DNA of 64,000 nucleotides, taken from positions 65,008,019 through 65,072,018 of the forward strand of contig JALGQZ010000005.1 in assembly GCA_023105745.1 (NCBI GenBank). The letters run 5' to 3'. The number at the start of each line of letters is the position of its first letter. Positions within the stretch are counted from its first letter, which is position 1. The notes below the pieces were generated by a model, which saw only the letters and a list, made by a program, of their open reading frames with translations, made no database searches and was not told the DNA's origin. This DNA is from Austropuccinia psidii. Lineage: Eukaryota; Basidiomycota; Pucciniomycetes; Pucciniales; Sphaerophragmiaceae. Below, in pieces: positions 1 through 11,799 of the stretch. Made by a program: the position numbers and the translations under genes.

Positions 1-1152
1 CTGTGAAGCTAAAAGAAAATTTCATGAACAAAATAGTAAAACTAAAAAGGATGTAAAGAACTAAACCAAAAATTTATCAAATAGTTTGATTCAATTTTTA
101 TAATTCTTTAATTAATAATACCACCTTTCACAAGTTATGTTTTATTTCTCAAAATTAGTATTATGCTTCAGAAAATTCTGTTTATTGATTATGAGTGCTT
201 TCAATAATAATTTGGCATTTAACATGTCATTTTTAAACTAATTAAGGTGGTATTATGGCTAAAGGGTTTTCCCCTTTGTAGATACTACACTATCCTAATT
301 AAAAATAAACTATTTTGATTTCAATGGCTTCGCCCTTTCTTGAGTTCTGGTGTTTTATTCATTATACTCACTTTGAGAAATTATTTGTAATTCAGGGGGT
401 TCATAATCTGTAAAAGTATGAGAAAAATTATCTCCAATCTTGGAAAACAAATTATGTAAGACTAAAAATAAAATTACCTAATTAAGAAAGTAATTGACTT
501 CTTGTGGATTACACATTTGGTTCCTAATCTCTCATAATGAAAACCAGAATCCTTTTACAATAAGAATTGGATTCTCCATGAATAATAAGGAACTTTCAGG
601 GAATAGATTAAAGATCTTTTTTCCCTCAGTCTTTCTTACTTTTACCTTTTATACTGGTACAATATATGGTGAGGCTTTATATTATGAATCTGAAATTAAT
701 TATTCTCCATTTGAATAAAATTACCCAGGAGATTCTGCACTCTTCATTTGCTAGTAAACATCAAAATAATTCAATTAAACAGTGAATTCAACATGAAAAG
801 TAATGAAATTTTTATTTAAATCACATAAAGACTGAACTTCCATTTTATATCTATTAATAATGCGATCAGTGAGAAAAGATCCATTTTTTAAATTATCTTT
901 TTACCTTATTTTGTGGTCAAAATATCCCTTCCCCTATTTCCATTCCCCAAGTTACCATAAATGAATCCAATAAATACTGGTAATGAATATTGTTTCATTA
1001 CCCCAGATATTTAAGATTTACTATGTATATCTGGTCATATAATTAACTGTTTTCCAAGTTTCACAAAACATTAGATAACACAGTGAATATATAAAATGAT
1101 TTACCACTGGATTAATCAAAAAAAGCATTAAAATCTTTTCTAAAGCAGCACC
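1..1152. other. AT-rich stretch without recognised genes
   Basis: Only short open frames occur (longest 74 codons) and none has a recognisable motif. The stretch ends at the 5-bp target duplication of the Gypsy element G1. It is the left half of the sequence into which G1 inserted, and it should continue from 11158. Confidence 0.6.
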
Positions 1153-1157
1153 ATTAC
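1153..1157. repeat. Target site duplication of G1, left copy
   Basis: The sequence ATTAC abuts the left LTR and is repeated at 11153-11157. A 5-bp duplication is usual for Ty3/Gypsy integrases. Confidence 0.93.
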
Positions 1158-2973
1158 TGTAAGGTGTGGATATGAAACTTTGATTAAAAATCAAGTACTT
1201 TTCCTGTCCTCAAAATTTGTATAAGGTAGAATTCTATTAAAAATAGTAAGAAATATTACTTTTAAGAGAAAACACGCCAAATTTATTGTTTATAACTTTA
1301 TTAGTATAAAACAATAATATTATAAAGATTTATCCAAAAAATACTCTACAAGAGATATTTTAAGGCTACAAAAGAAATTTCTTCAAGAGCAATTTCAATT
1401 GGAATTAATTGAGCAAAGAACTGCAAGCAATTAATTAAAGAACAAAGTCTTTAAAAAGAATATTAAAGAGAAAACACGCCCAAAAGTGACCAGAGTGAAT
1501 TTGGAAACAAAGTGACAAAGTTAACAGTGATGAAAGATGCTTTAATTCACTTTTGGGGTGGTTCAGGGGTAAAAATTATTATAAGAGTTACAAACAATGA
1601 TTATAATGATTTTTTCACGTGGTTAAAAGGATTAAAATGATTAAAAATTGGTGGTTGGAATCTTTGATTGATTGGTTTAACAGTGTTTAAACTAATTAAT
1701 AAAAGGAAAAGATTCTAACATGAAGAGAAAAGTGGGGCAAAGAAGACATTCTTTTATAGCCATCAATTCTCTTACTCCAAAAGTAAAATTTACTCTTGTC
1801 AGTCGTGAAAAACAGTCTGACAACAGAAAAGCCAATTATGGCATCATTGAACCCTGGTTTAGACCAAAAAAGGGCTGGTTTCAGCCATTTTTAGCCATTT
1901 TTAGCCATTTTAGACCCTTAAATCAGCCATTACTATAGCAATACCAGGCCTAGAGCCTTCAAAACACGTCAGAATGTGTGTCAGAGGCATAGAAACCAGT
2001 TAAAACTGTTTTTTATTATGATTGTTTTATCTTAAGGGTAGTTTTACCCTCTTGGCAACAGCTAAAACTACCCCAGTTGGTATCAAAACCTCATCATCAA
2101 TTGAGTCCACAGACCCTGTAACTCAATTCCAGGCCAAAAGTGATGAACTTTTGCGTGAATTTTGACATCCCACGCCTGTCAGCAAGGATTTTGGGGGTCT
2201 AGCTCCCCCTTAGAGCTGGAGTTCCTTTTCCCCCCCAAATTTAATCTTTCCAATTTATTTTTCCTTTAATTCCTCATCATGTATTATACTTATACTTTAC
2301 ATATGTAATTCAATTCAATTGTACAGTACAATAAAGTAATAATTGACACCTCATATGTAAATCAAAGTTCACTTATGTAATACACGCGCACATTTTGACA
2401 TTTCAATTGAATTCAATTGAAAATACTTCAATTCCTCATAACTTCTAAACTAAACACAACACCTCAATTTTAACACAAAAATTGATGGTTAACACCACAT
2501 GTGGTGTGAATTGAATTAAGGTTTTGAGGATTTTCAACTTTTGTATTGAAAATACTAGAAACTTAATTTAAGCTTATTTAGAGTTGAGTTACAAGAATTT
2601 CACTCAGAGGTGACCCCACCTGATTTTTTATGAGGAATCCAATGGTGAAATAAATTTTATATGTTTATTTATTGGATAAAAAGTTATAATAAATTTTATT
2701 TAACTTTTTTCCAAATTTATTTATTTTTTCACAATTTTGTTAAAATTTCATTTTTACTTAATTTTTTCAAGTATAAATGTAATTTTATAATTTCAAAATT
2801 TGATGTAATTTTATTTTTAAATTGTAATTAATTTTTTTTATTTTGAATATAATTTTATATTCATATTTTGATTTTTATTTTAATAATATAAATAAACTTA
2901 TTTTATTTATATTAATATGTTAATTTTGTATTTGTGGTCTTTTGGGTATATGAAATTACCTCTAAGGCTCACA
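1158..2973 (-). repeat. 3' LTR of G1
   Basis: This 1,816-bp copy lies downstream of integrase in element orientation. It shares the TG...CA ends of the right-hand copy and nearly all of its sequence. The differing indels (a triplicated TTTTAGCCA and a longer AT-rich tract near 2785-2851) are the kind slippage produces. Confidence 0.93.
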
Positions 2974-2985
2974 TTCCCTCCCCCT
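2974..2985 (-). promoter_or_regulatory. Polypurine tract of G1
   Basis: On the minus strand AGGGGGAGGGAA lies directly against the 3' LTR, where plus-strand DNA synthesis is primed. Tracts of the same style are seen at 62151-62162 (G3) and 40545-40555 (G2). Confidence 0.88.
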
Positions 2986-2996
2986 AAAAAAGAATA

Positions 2997-4808
2997 TTAC
3001 TTTGTAATATTGGTGTTTCTAGTGTGTCTGAATCTTCTGAGGAGTTTGGTAGCTTCTGGTATATCTTTTTCTTCTAACCATTCATCTTCACAAGTTGGGT
3101 CACTGTACCTAACAAGGTATTCCCTTACCTTCTTGGTTCTTAATTTCCTTTCTTTAAGAACTTTGGTAATTTTCTTAGCACCAGATGTCTCAATAGGAGG
3201 TATAACTTGGGGAATCTTATTCCTCAAGGGAAATTTCTCAGCATCACTAGATTTATATGGCTTTATCAAGCTCACTGGAAATGTAGGGTGCTTATTGCTA
3301 AGTTCTTCAGATAACTCTACTTCAACAGCATTTTCTCCATGGAGGGCCTTAATCACAAAAGGTCCTGCAAAGGAGTCTTTCAACTTTTTACATCCTTTGA
3401 TGTTATTGAAGTTAGTGGTGGATACAAGTACTAGGTCCCCCACTTTGAAATCTGGAGTTGCATGTGATTTATCCCATTTATCTTTAGCATATGCAAAAGA
3501 GTCCTCCATGCATCTCACTGCATGCTTTCTAGCTTTGTCTAGCATTCCTTTGAAGCTAGCAGCTGTGGGATGTATTTCAATTAAGTCTTTCCTCAAGGAA
3601 TCTTGGGGTAACTTGGGGTTCCATCCTTTTTCTAGAATAGCAGGAGTCTGATTGGTGCTGGAATGGATTGATGTTTTATATGCTAATTCCAGTGCTGGCA
3701 CCAGAGTACACCAATCATGGGTAAATCCATCACAATCTTTGAATTCAAGGCCATATGCACAAAATCTTCTCACCATGTCCTCTAAGGTTTGGATCATCCT
3801 TTCAGCCAGGCCATCAGTTTGTGGGTGGTAGGCTGTAGAGAAAGACAGTTTAGTGCCAAATAGTTGGTGAAGATTTGTCCATAGTGCTGAAGTGAATTTG
3901 GGATCTCTATCACTGATGATATTTGTAAATATCCCAGTCCATGACACTACTCTATTCCATATCAGAAGAGCTGTATCCATGGCTGTATCATCTTTGTGAC
4001 ATGGTAAAAAGATTGGAGTTTTACTGAATCTGTCCACAATTACTAGGCAAGCATTATAGCTCCTTTCACCTCCTGGTGGTAGGCCAGTTACCCAATCCAT
4101 ATGGACAATTTCCCAAGGTCTGTTTGGTTCTTGGATTCTTATCATATTTCCAAGTCTTTTGCCAGTGGATTTATTTGCCTTTTGGCATCTGTCACAGGTT
4201 TTGCAATACTCTGCAACATCTTTCTGCCACATTGGCCACCATATGCAGGTCTTTACTTTCTCTCTTGTTCTGTCTTCAGACAGATGTCCTGAAAAGGGAC
4301 TATCATGGCATTCTTTCAGTACAAGATTGATTAATGACCTGTCTACAACTGTCATGACACATGTGTGCTTGGTTCTGTGGTAAATTATACCATCCAGTAG
4401 GTGAAATCTTCCTTCATCATAAGATTTTCTCCATACTTCATCCAAGGCATGTATTAGAGAGTTGTCTTTACAGTCTTTGTTAAGTAATTGGCATAAGATG
4501 CTACAATTCTTATCTTGAGTATAGCTGCTTCTGACTTCTTCAAAGAAGGTGGTGTTCAAGTCTGTAACACTTATTCCTTCTATTGGAATTTGTGGTGAAG
4601 TTTCTTCTGGCACATAAGCAGGATTATCAATATTATTTGGTAATGGCCATCTGCTTAGTCCATCTGCATTCTTATGAATATTCCCATCCTTATGAACAAT
4701 AGTCATATTTCCTCTGTATTCTTGTATGGCTATTTGCCATCTGAGCATGTGTCTGTTGGGTGTTTTCATGTTCAAAAGTGATTTGACAGCTGTACAATCT
4801 ATTATTAC
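2997..4808 (-). pseudogene. G1 polyprotein, part 3: RNase H tail, integrase, chromodomain
   Basis: The segment is in frame with part 2 across the stop at 4809. It opens with the RNase H end, including the DGLSR box. An HHCC zinc finger (HX..H..CX2C) leads into the integrase core, with the catalytic Asp in MDW (about 4098), Asp in ISDRD (about 3909) and Glu in LAER (about 3805). A GPF module follows. The last about 55 residues (YLVRY...[10 protein letters not shown]) form a chromodomain, a module that in chromoviruses can direct integration by reading histone marks. The frame ends at 2997, twelve bases from the polypurine tract. Apart from the upstream lesions this part looks intact. Confidence 0.9.
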
Positions 4809-5774
4809 TTAAAACACACATCCCTCTAAGAAGTAGTTCAATTTCTCCAAGGCCCAGACAAGGCATAGACATTCCATTTGACTTGCTCCATATCTGGCTT
4901 CAGTTGGTTTGATTTGCCTGGATATGAAACATATGGGTCCTTCTACAGGCTTATCATTTATGATCTGAACTTGGTGAAGTGCAGCACCCAGTCCATCCCC
5001 TGATGCATCAATATACAGTTTGAAAGGCAATTTAAAGTCTGGCATCAGTAAGAGTGGAGAAGTGGTCAATGCTTCTCTTAGAGACTCAAAGGCTTTGACT
5101 CTGTCAACAGTCATCTCAAACACTGTGTCTTTGTCACACAGCTTATAAAGTGGTCTTGCTATGGATGCAAAATCTTTAATGTGTTGCCTGTAATATCCTG
5201 AAAAACCTAAGAATGACTGAATTTCCTTTTTATTCTGAGGCATGGGCTTTAATAATACTGCTGCAACTTTGTTTTTGTCAATTCCAAGGGACAAACCAGA
5301 TACAACATGTCCTAGTGCTTTAAGTTCTTTAAATCCAAAATGAAATTTCTTCAAGGAGATTTTCATGTTTACTGATTGGATTTTTGTCAAAACTCTTGAT
5401 AATCTGTACATGTGCTCCTCCCAAGTCTTTGAACAGATAATAATGTCATCAATGTAAATGATTAACCATCCCTCTGAGAGTTCTTCAGGGAAGATTTCAT
5501 TCATCATTCTTTGGAAGTGTGAAGGTGCATTTTTGATACCAAAGGGCATCCTTAAGTATTCATACACTCCACAATGAACAATAATTCTCAAGTATTTTCT
5601 TGCTCTTGGTGTTACCACATTTTGATGGAATCCTTTAAGGGCATCCATAGTGGTTATATACACTGCTTGAGATATTTGAGTAAGGGCAATTTGGATTTTT
5701 GGTATTGGGTATCTGTCTGGGACAGTGTAAGTGTTCAGAGCTCTAAAGTCCCCAACCATTCTGGATTTTTCCAT
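4809..5774 (-). pseudogene. G1 polyprotein, part 2: reverse transcriptase and RNase H
   Basis: This frame continues part 1 after the frameshift. The RT core shows the palm start (VGDFRALN) and the catalytic YIDD box near residue 107 (about 5445-5456), followed by the thumb and the usual GYYR region. The Ty3-type RNase H begins with YIDAS near residue 250, with a later conserved ME. The frame ends at a TAA (4809-4811) from which the next segment continues in the same frame, so this is a nonsense change inside RNase H and not a natural end. No catalytic residue appears lost. Confidence 0.88.
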
Positions 5775-8700
5775 TATGCCACGCCACTATAACTGGTGTA
5801 GTTATTTCTACTTCCTCATTGTGGCCTACCTTTCTTATTACACCAAGGTCTAGAAGTTCTTTGATATGAATTTCTAGAGCTTCTCTTGATTTTGGACTTG
5901 CTGGATAAGCAGGTCTTCTTAAGAGTGGTGGATAAGGTCTCTCAATGTTAAGAATGATGTCAACTTCATGACCAATAATTGCTCCCAGAGGTTCTTTGTC
6001 TGTAGCAAATGCTCCTCTGTGGTCATACAAAAGGGAAGAAAGTTCATTTTCTTGTTTATCAGTCAGATGAAGGCTTATCTCAGCCTCATTTAACTGTTCA
6101 GACTTGAATTTTTCTAACTCTAAGTTAACTGGTGATACTTTGTTTACTGTAATTTGTCTTTTAAATGGTAAAAAGGCAAATTTCTGGCGCTTATTGTCCC
6201 CAATTGTAAAGTATCTGTCTTTGTTATTATGTAAATCTATCCCATACATGATTAAATAGTAATTTCCCAATATAAAATGGGTACTAGAGCAATTTTCCAT
6301 AACAACAAATTCAACTGTGATCCTTAAATTCCCATTTATGTGTGGGAATATGACATTGGTCTCAAAGATTCCTAATGCTTTCATTGGGTTACTTGCACTG
6401 TTGAATTTTATACCATCAATTGGTAACAATTGGTCTTCAAAATTTGGTACACAAGTCTTAAGAAAAGATTTTCCAACACAAGAGCAGAAGGCTCCTGGGT
6501 CAAGCAAAAGTTTAGTGGGCTTGTTGTCAATCACCACTTCTGTTATACAGGATTTACCAGCTGTATAACCTTTTCCTCTGTTTGGTTTTGTCTTCATAAG
6601 TTGTGCATCTTGAACTTTTGATAAATCAACTTGACCATTGCTCAATTGTGGTAAGTGGGAATAAGATTCCATGATGTCAAAAGTGGCATTGATATTTTCT
6701 ATATCTTTTGAAGATTCAGAAAATATGGATGACTTATCATCTGAATTGTCTTCAATTATGTCTTCTTTTTCAACATCTGGTCCCTTTTCAATGTCAATTT
6801 CATTGATTTTCCCCCTTTTTGGACATGTATTGGCTAAATGGGTGGTGCTTTGGCAAATATGGCATTTTCTGACTGTATCTGCAGATTTATATTTAATATT
6901 ACTAGAATTTTCTTTGGGGTTTTTGTCCACAGAATCTTTCCAAGGTGTATTAAACCTTGTTTTAAGATTCACCCTACTAGAACCAATTTTGGTTCTGGTG
7001 GTTACTTCTTCTAGTATATTGATAATATCCTCTGCTGAAGATTGTTCAGTAGTCCTGCTTTTGACAGCATGCTCTAAGTCACCTCCACATTGTCTCAGAA
7101 TTTTTCTATGGATCATAAATTCTGACATGTCAGGATATAATGCTGTTAATCTGTCCTTTTGTTGGCAAAACATTGGTAAAGCTTTGTCTTTATCAGCATT
7201 AAATTTGGCAGATTCAAAGGCTGTTTCAACTTTAAACCTCCAAGCATCATTTGCCCATTTGTTGATGATTTGGGTTTTCCACCAAGTCCAACTCTGGTGT
7301 CCATGTGCTTGTCTTATTTTGATGTACCATCTGTGAGCTGATCTGGTAAACAAGGTGTTAAACCTGGCTGTTACCAATCTGTCTGGTAATTCAAAATCCT
7401 CTTTGATCATGTCAATACCTCTAATGAATTTCATATGGTCATACTCTCCTTCACCACTGAAGTGAGGCCATTCTTTAAGTTTTGGAACTTCTTTCAAGAG
7501 TGCTTGGCCCATTGATGGTTCCAAGTTATGAAAAGAAGTGGATAATTCATTTTTTAATTGTGAATTATCAGGATCCAATACTTGTGGATTTGGAATTCTT
7601 GTGCACTCATTTTGATTTAGAGGTGTAGACATTCTTGGTAAGGTGTTCAGTATTTGTTCAATGTCATTCATTTTACTGTTGCTACACCTTTGGGAATTTC
7701 TGTATTCATGTTGGAAGCTTTGTATTAAATTTATTACTTCAATTTTATACATGTCTTCCTTATGTGTCAGTTCTTGCCATAACTCTGTCTGTCTTGTATT
7801 ATCAGCAGTGACTTGATTCAATTTCATTGATAATTTTGATACTTCTTCTTGTGAAGCATCAAAACACTTTTTCAAGGCAATGGTATATGTCTTTACTTCA
7901 GTAAATGAATTTGAAATGTCATCAAGGACTTTCTTGTTATCTGTCTTGAGAATATTTATGGCTTGTTTAATTATTGTTTCAATTATGTCATCAATATTGA
8001 ATTTAGAATATTTATCTGTTAATTCTTTAATAATGGCAGATTGTTCATTTATTTTATTGCTAGAAGAATTATCATTATTGGAATTTTTAATTGTTCTCAA
8101 AACTTTTTCAAAACACATAAGTGTTTCATTAATTTGGCACAGACTCAGGTTGTTTGTTTTAATGTTGTTACAAATGGTTTCATTTTTATCAGAAAGATGT
8201 TTTTTCACGTCATTTATAGCATTATACAACTCTGGGATGGAATCAAATATGTCAGAAATCATTTCTGGAACCTTAATCTGGCTTCCTCCTTCTTCTGTAA
8301 TTCCATAATGGTTCTGGCCATCTGAAATACATTTTCCATGGCATCCTGCTGAATCCTTGGGATTCTGTAGCCCTGGCTGTAAGGTTTTGGGGCTGGTGTC
8401 TTCCCTTTGCCCTTGTTTGGAGTTTGTGGCTGCTTTTTCACGTTGGAATTGCTGCTGCTGGCCACTGGGGCTGTTTTTGGCACTGGTTTGGGTGGTGGAG
8501 GGTTGTTTTTCCTCCATTCTAGTGTCAAAAGCATCATGTTTTTCTTCTCCATCAATGGATGCCATCCATTGAGCAATTTGCAAGTGTTGGGATGGCCCAA
8601 GAATTTTCTTACTGTCAGGTAAGAATTCATGCAATTCTTCCACAGGTCTGCAAGGATCTGGTACTCCTTGAATTGAAGTGCATTGTTGTATGCACTGTGG

Positions 8701-8922
8701 CTGGCTTTGTATATGTCCACAGAGGCTTGTTGTGGCGGTGTCAGCTCTTTTTGAAGGTAAAATAGTATTATCAGCTTCAGAATGACCCAATTTAGTTGTT
8801 TGGAAGTCATCAACTGACCCTTTTCCTTCTGTACCTGGTTGGCTTCTGCCATAATCACGTCTATTACCTTTTTGGGAGCTGCTTGAGGGGTTGTAGCTGG
8901 CTCCTGACCTGGTTGAAGGCAT
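5743..8922 (-). pseudogene. G1 polyprotein, part 1: Gag, zinc knuckle, protease, start of RT
   Basis: An open frame of 1,059 codons begins at an ATG (8922). The first about 220 residues are Ser/Gln/Lys-rich. About 225-440 is a long helical, coiled-coil-like stretch. A retrotransposon Gag domain with many Trp lies near 480-600. A CX2CX4HX4C zinc knuckle starts near residue 687. The aspartic protease active site near residue 808 reads Asp-Pro-Gly-Ala instead of the usual Asp-Thr/Ser-Gly. The frame then enters the RT domain and stops within a dozen codons of a T run (5766-5770 on plus), where the downstream RT continues in another frame; one extra base in the run explains this. The first about 220 codons overlap another open frame that may be the real N-terminal coding frame (see 8259-9247). 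Confidence 0.85.
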
Positions 8923-9247
8923 AATTATGGTTAAAAAAGGCTTAAAATAGTATTTTTACGTCAAAAACTTACTATTGGCCAAATTTTTAGCTTTCTGAAG
9001 GGTATTACTTATGTCCAAGTTAATCAATTCAGAAGATATTGGTTCAGGCTGGTTATTTTGAGTCACAATAACAGTACTATTATGATCAGAATTAACAGTA
9101 CTGGCAGGGATAATGCTGGTTACTGTTGAGGCTGTTTCAATGTTTTCTTGTCTTACCACGTTTTCAGACACTAAAATTAATGAAAAAGCCAATTAATTAA
9201 GTAAAAAAAGGTTATTTCAAAAAAGAAATAAAAATATAAGCCTCACT
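8259..9247 (-). CDS. Putative spliced ORF overlapping G1 gag in another frame
   Basis: A frame different from the polyprotein is open for about 210 codons upstream of a stop at 8259. It looks protein-like: helical, Lys-rich, with a Pro run and a basic linker. Its 5' side can be extended by two plausible introns. Intron 2 is 8972-8909 (GTAAGT donor, TTAAC branch at 8934-8930, CAG acceptor) and joins a 78-codon open stretch (9192-8956) in frame. Intron 1 would be 9246-9171 (GTGAGG to TTTTAG), and its junction would create an ATG from the last base of exon 1 plus TG of exon 2. The product would be 282 residues. Splicing removes the polyprotein ATG at 8922, so the two frames could be expressed from alternative transcripts. 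I do not recognise a domain; a Gag-like or accessory role is inference. No transcript evidence is available. Confidence 0.45.
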
Positions 9248-9372
9248 TATAATATGAAAAAAAAGTTATTTTTTATGGAGTTTTTGAATTATAAGTATTT
9301 TTTATATGTTTTTAAATTTTTCAATATAAGAAAAAAGATTTAAAAAGAGTAAAAATATGTCACAGGTAAAAT

Positions 9373-9390
9373 ATCACGGCTGGGCCCCCA
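9373..9390 (-). promoter_or_regulatory. Primer binding site of G1
   Basis: Two bases inside the 5' LTR the minus strand reads TGGGGGCCCAGCCGTGAT. It starts with TGG, the complement of a tRNA 3' CCA end. The implied tRNA tail divides well into five T-stem bases, seven acceptor bases, a discriminator and CCA, but I cannot name the tRNA. Confidence 0.8.
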
Positions 9391-9392
9391 AA

Positions 9393-11152
9393 TGTAAGGT
9401 GTGGATATGAAACTTTGATTAAAAATCAAGTACTTTTCCTGTCCTCAAAATTTGTATAAGGTAAAATTCTATTAAAAATAGTAAGAAATATTATTTTTAA
9501 GAGAAAACACGCCAAATTTATTGTTTATAACTTTATTAGTAAAAAAAAATAATATTATAAAGATTTATTGTTTTACCAACAATAAAAATTTATCCAAAAA
9601 ATACTTTACAAGAGATATTTTAAGGCTACAAAAGAAATTTCTTCAAGAGCAATTTCAATTGGAATTAATTGAGCAAAGAACTGAAAGAAATTAATTAAAG
9701 AACAAAGTCTTTAAAAAGAATATTAAAGAGAAAACACGCCCAAAAGTGACCAGAGTGAATTTGGAAACAAAGTGACAAAGTTAACAGTGATGAAAGATGC
9801 TTTAATTCACTTTTGGGGTCGTTCAGGGGTAAAAATGATTATAAGAGTTACAAACAATGATTATAATGATTTTTTCACGTGGTTAAAAGGATTAAAATGA
9901 TTAAAAATTGGTGGTTGGAATCTTTGATTGATTGGTTTAACAGTGTTTAAACTAATTAATAAAAGGAAAAGATTCTAACATGAAGAGAAAAGTGGGGCAA
10001 AGAAGACATTCTTTTATAGCCATCAATTCTCTTACTCCAAAAGTAAAATTTACTCTTGTCAGTCGTGAAAAAAAGTCTGACAACAGAAAAGCCAATTATG
10101 GCATTATTGAACCCTGGTTTAGACCAAAAAAGGGCTGGTTTAAGCCATTTTTAGCCATTTTAGACCCTTAAACCAGCCATTACTATAGCAATACCAGGCC
10201 TAGAGCCTTCAAAACACGTCAGAATGTGTGTCAGAGGCGTAGAAACCAGTTAAAACTGTTTTTATTATGATTGTTTTATCTTAAGGGTAGTTTTACCCTC
10301 TTGGCAACAGCTAAAACTACCCCAGTTGGTATCAAAACCTCATCATCAATTGAGTCCACAGACCCTGTAACTCAATTCCAGGCCAAAAGTGATGAACTTT
10401 TGCGTGAATTTTGACATCCCACACCTGTCAGCAAGGATTTTGGGGGTCTAGCTCCCCCTTAGAGCTGGAGTTCCTTTTCCCCCCCAAATTTAATCTTTCC
10501 AATTTATTTTTCCTTTAATTCCTCATCATGTATTATACTTATACTTTACATATGTAATTCAATTCAATTGTACAGTACAATACAGTAATAATTGACACCT
10601 CATATGTAAATCAAAGTTCACTTATGTAATACACGCGCACATTTTGACATTTCAATTGAATTCAATTGAAAATACTTCAATTCCTCATAACTTCTAAACT
10701 AAACACAACACCTCAATTTTAACACAAAAATTGATGGTTAAAACCACATGTGGTGTGAATTAAATTAAGGTTTTGAGGATTTTCAACTTTTGTATTGAAA
10801 ATACTAGAAACTTAATTTAAGCTTATTTAGAGTTGAGTTACAAGAATTTCACTCAGAGGTGACCCCACCTGATTTTTTATGAGGAATCCAATGGTGAAAT
10901 AAATTATATATGTTTATTTATTGGATAAAAAGTTATAATAAATTTTATTTAACTTTTTTCCAAATTTATTTATTTTTTCACAATTTTGTTAAAATTTCAT
11001 TTTTACTTAATTTTTTCAAGTATAAATGTAATTTTATATTCATATTTTGATTTTTATTTTAATAATATAAATAAATTTATTTTATTTATATTAATATGTT
11101 AATTTTGTATTTGTGGTCTTTTGGGTATATGAAATTACCTCTAAGGCTCACA
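9393..11152 (-). repeat. 5' LTR of G1
   Basis: This 1,760-bp copy lies upstream of gag in the element's own orientation, so it should hold the promoter. It begins TGTAAGGTGTGG and ends GGCTCACA on plus. Compared with the other LTR it lacks about 65 bp of AT-rich sequence (present at roughly 2785-2851) and one copy of a short TTTTAGCCA repeat, and it has about 27 extra bases near 9567. A 63-codon open frame on the opposite strand (9980-10171) has no recognisable domain. Confidence 0.93.
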
Positions 11153-11157
11153 ATTAC
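11153..11157. repeat. Target site duplication of G1, right copy
   Basis: ATTAC directly follows the right LTR and matches 1153-1157 exactly. Confidence 0.93.
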
Positions 11158-11799
11158 CATCTGAAATTAATCTTTGAAGAAAAAAATATACTTGAATTGA
11201 GGTATCTCATTAGCCCCCTCATAGTTGAAAATATTGAGTTAATTAAATGTGGTATATTGGAATAAAAACACATTGATATATATCCATCTTATGGAGTTAA
11301 ATAGCATGAAAATTGAATTTTGAAAGCATGAATTGCCATATAAATTCCATTTTGGTATCTTGTAGACAAGTGAGGTTGGGTTTATAAACCTAACCTCATT
11401 AGCAGGGCTCCTCATACTTAGAATTAATTACAATTGAAGTAGGAAGTTTACCACCTCTCAGTTATCTTCAACATTGATATTATCATTTCAGATTTCAATT
11501 CAATTCCACCCAAACAACCCTCATCTGAGAATGTATCTAAGGATTATTCAAAATCCTCTGGACATCTTACAGGCTCTTTGTATTTTGTGATAATAATCTG
11601 GATTAAAGTAAAGAATAATTCCAAGTCCTTTTTTGGTACTTCTGGAAAGACCTAAGCTGGATGACCACTATTATCAAAGAAAATTGGATTTCAATTGATG
11701 GAAAATGGAGTCAAAAATATATCTAAAAATTGATTGAAACTTACACCAAACAATATGAAATACCAATGGCACAAATACAAGCAAAAATATATTTCAGAA
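11158..11799. other. AT-rich stretch without recognised genes
   Basis: This is the right half of the G1 target. It holds no open frame of note, no repeats and no motif I can name. Confidence 0.55.

Larger units (their letters stand above)
1158..11152 (-). mobile_element. Ty3/Gypsy chromovirus-type LTR retrotransposon (G1), nearly intact
   Basis: The element is 9,995 bp and reads on the minus strand. Both LTRs start TG and end CA in the plus-strand sense and are flanked by the same 5-mer, ATTAC. From the right end it carries the 5' LTR, a primer binding site, gag, protease, reverse transcriptase/RNase H, integrase with chromodomain, a polypurine tract and the 3' LTR. The domain order PR-RT-RH-IN and the C-terminal chromodomain define a Ty3/Gypsy chromovirus. 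By eye the LTRs differ at about 20 positions plus a few indels, so insertion is recent on the scale of this window. Only two lesions were seen in the polyprotein: a frameshift near 5766-5770 and an in-frame stop at 4809-4811. It interrupts no recognised gene. Confidence 0.95.

Noticed and set aside
1720..1938. 72-codon plus-strand frame in the left G1 LTR, also present (63 codons) at 9980-10171
   Set aside because: It is antisense to the element, has no domain, and is present twice only because LTRs are duplicated. It differs in length through slippage.
2917..3651. 244-codon plus-strand frame, and similar long plus-strand frames at 6671-7336 and 7880-8308
   Set aside because: They lie opposite the well-supported G1 polyprotein and are shadows of it.
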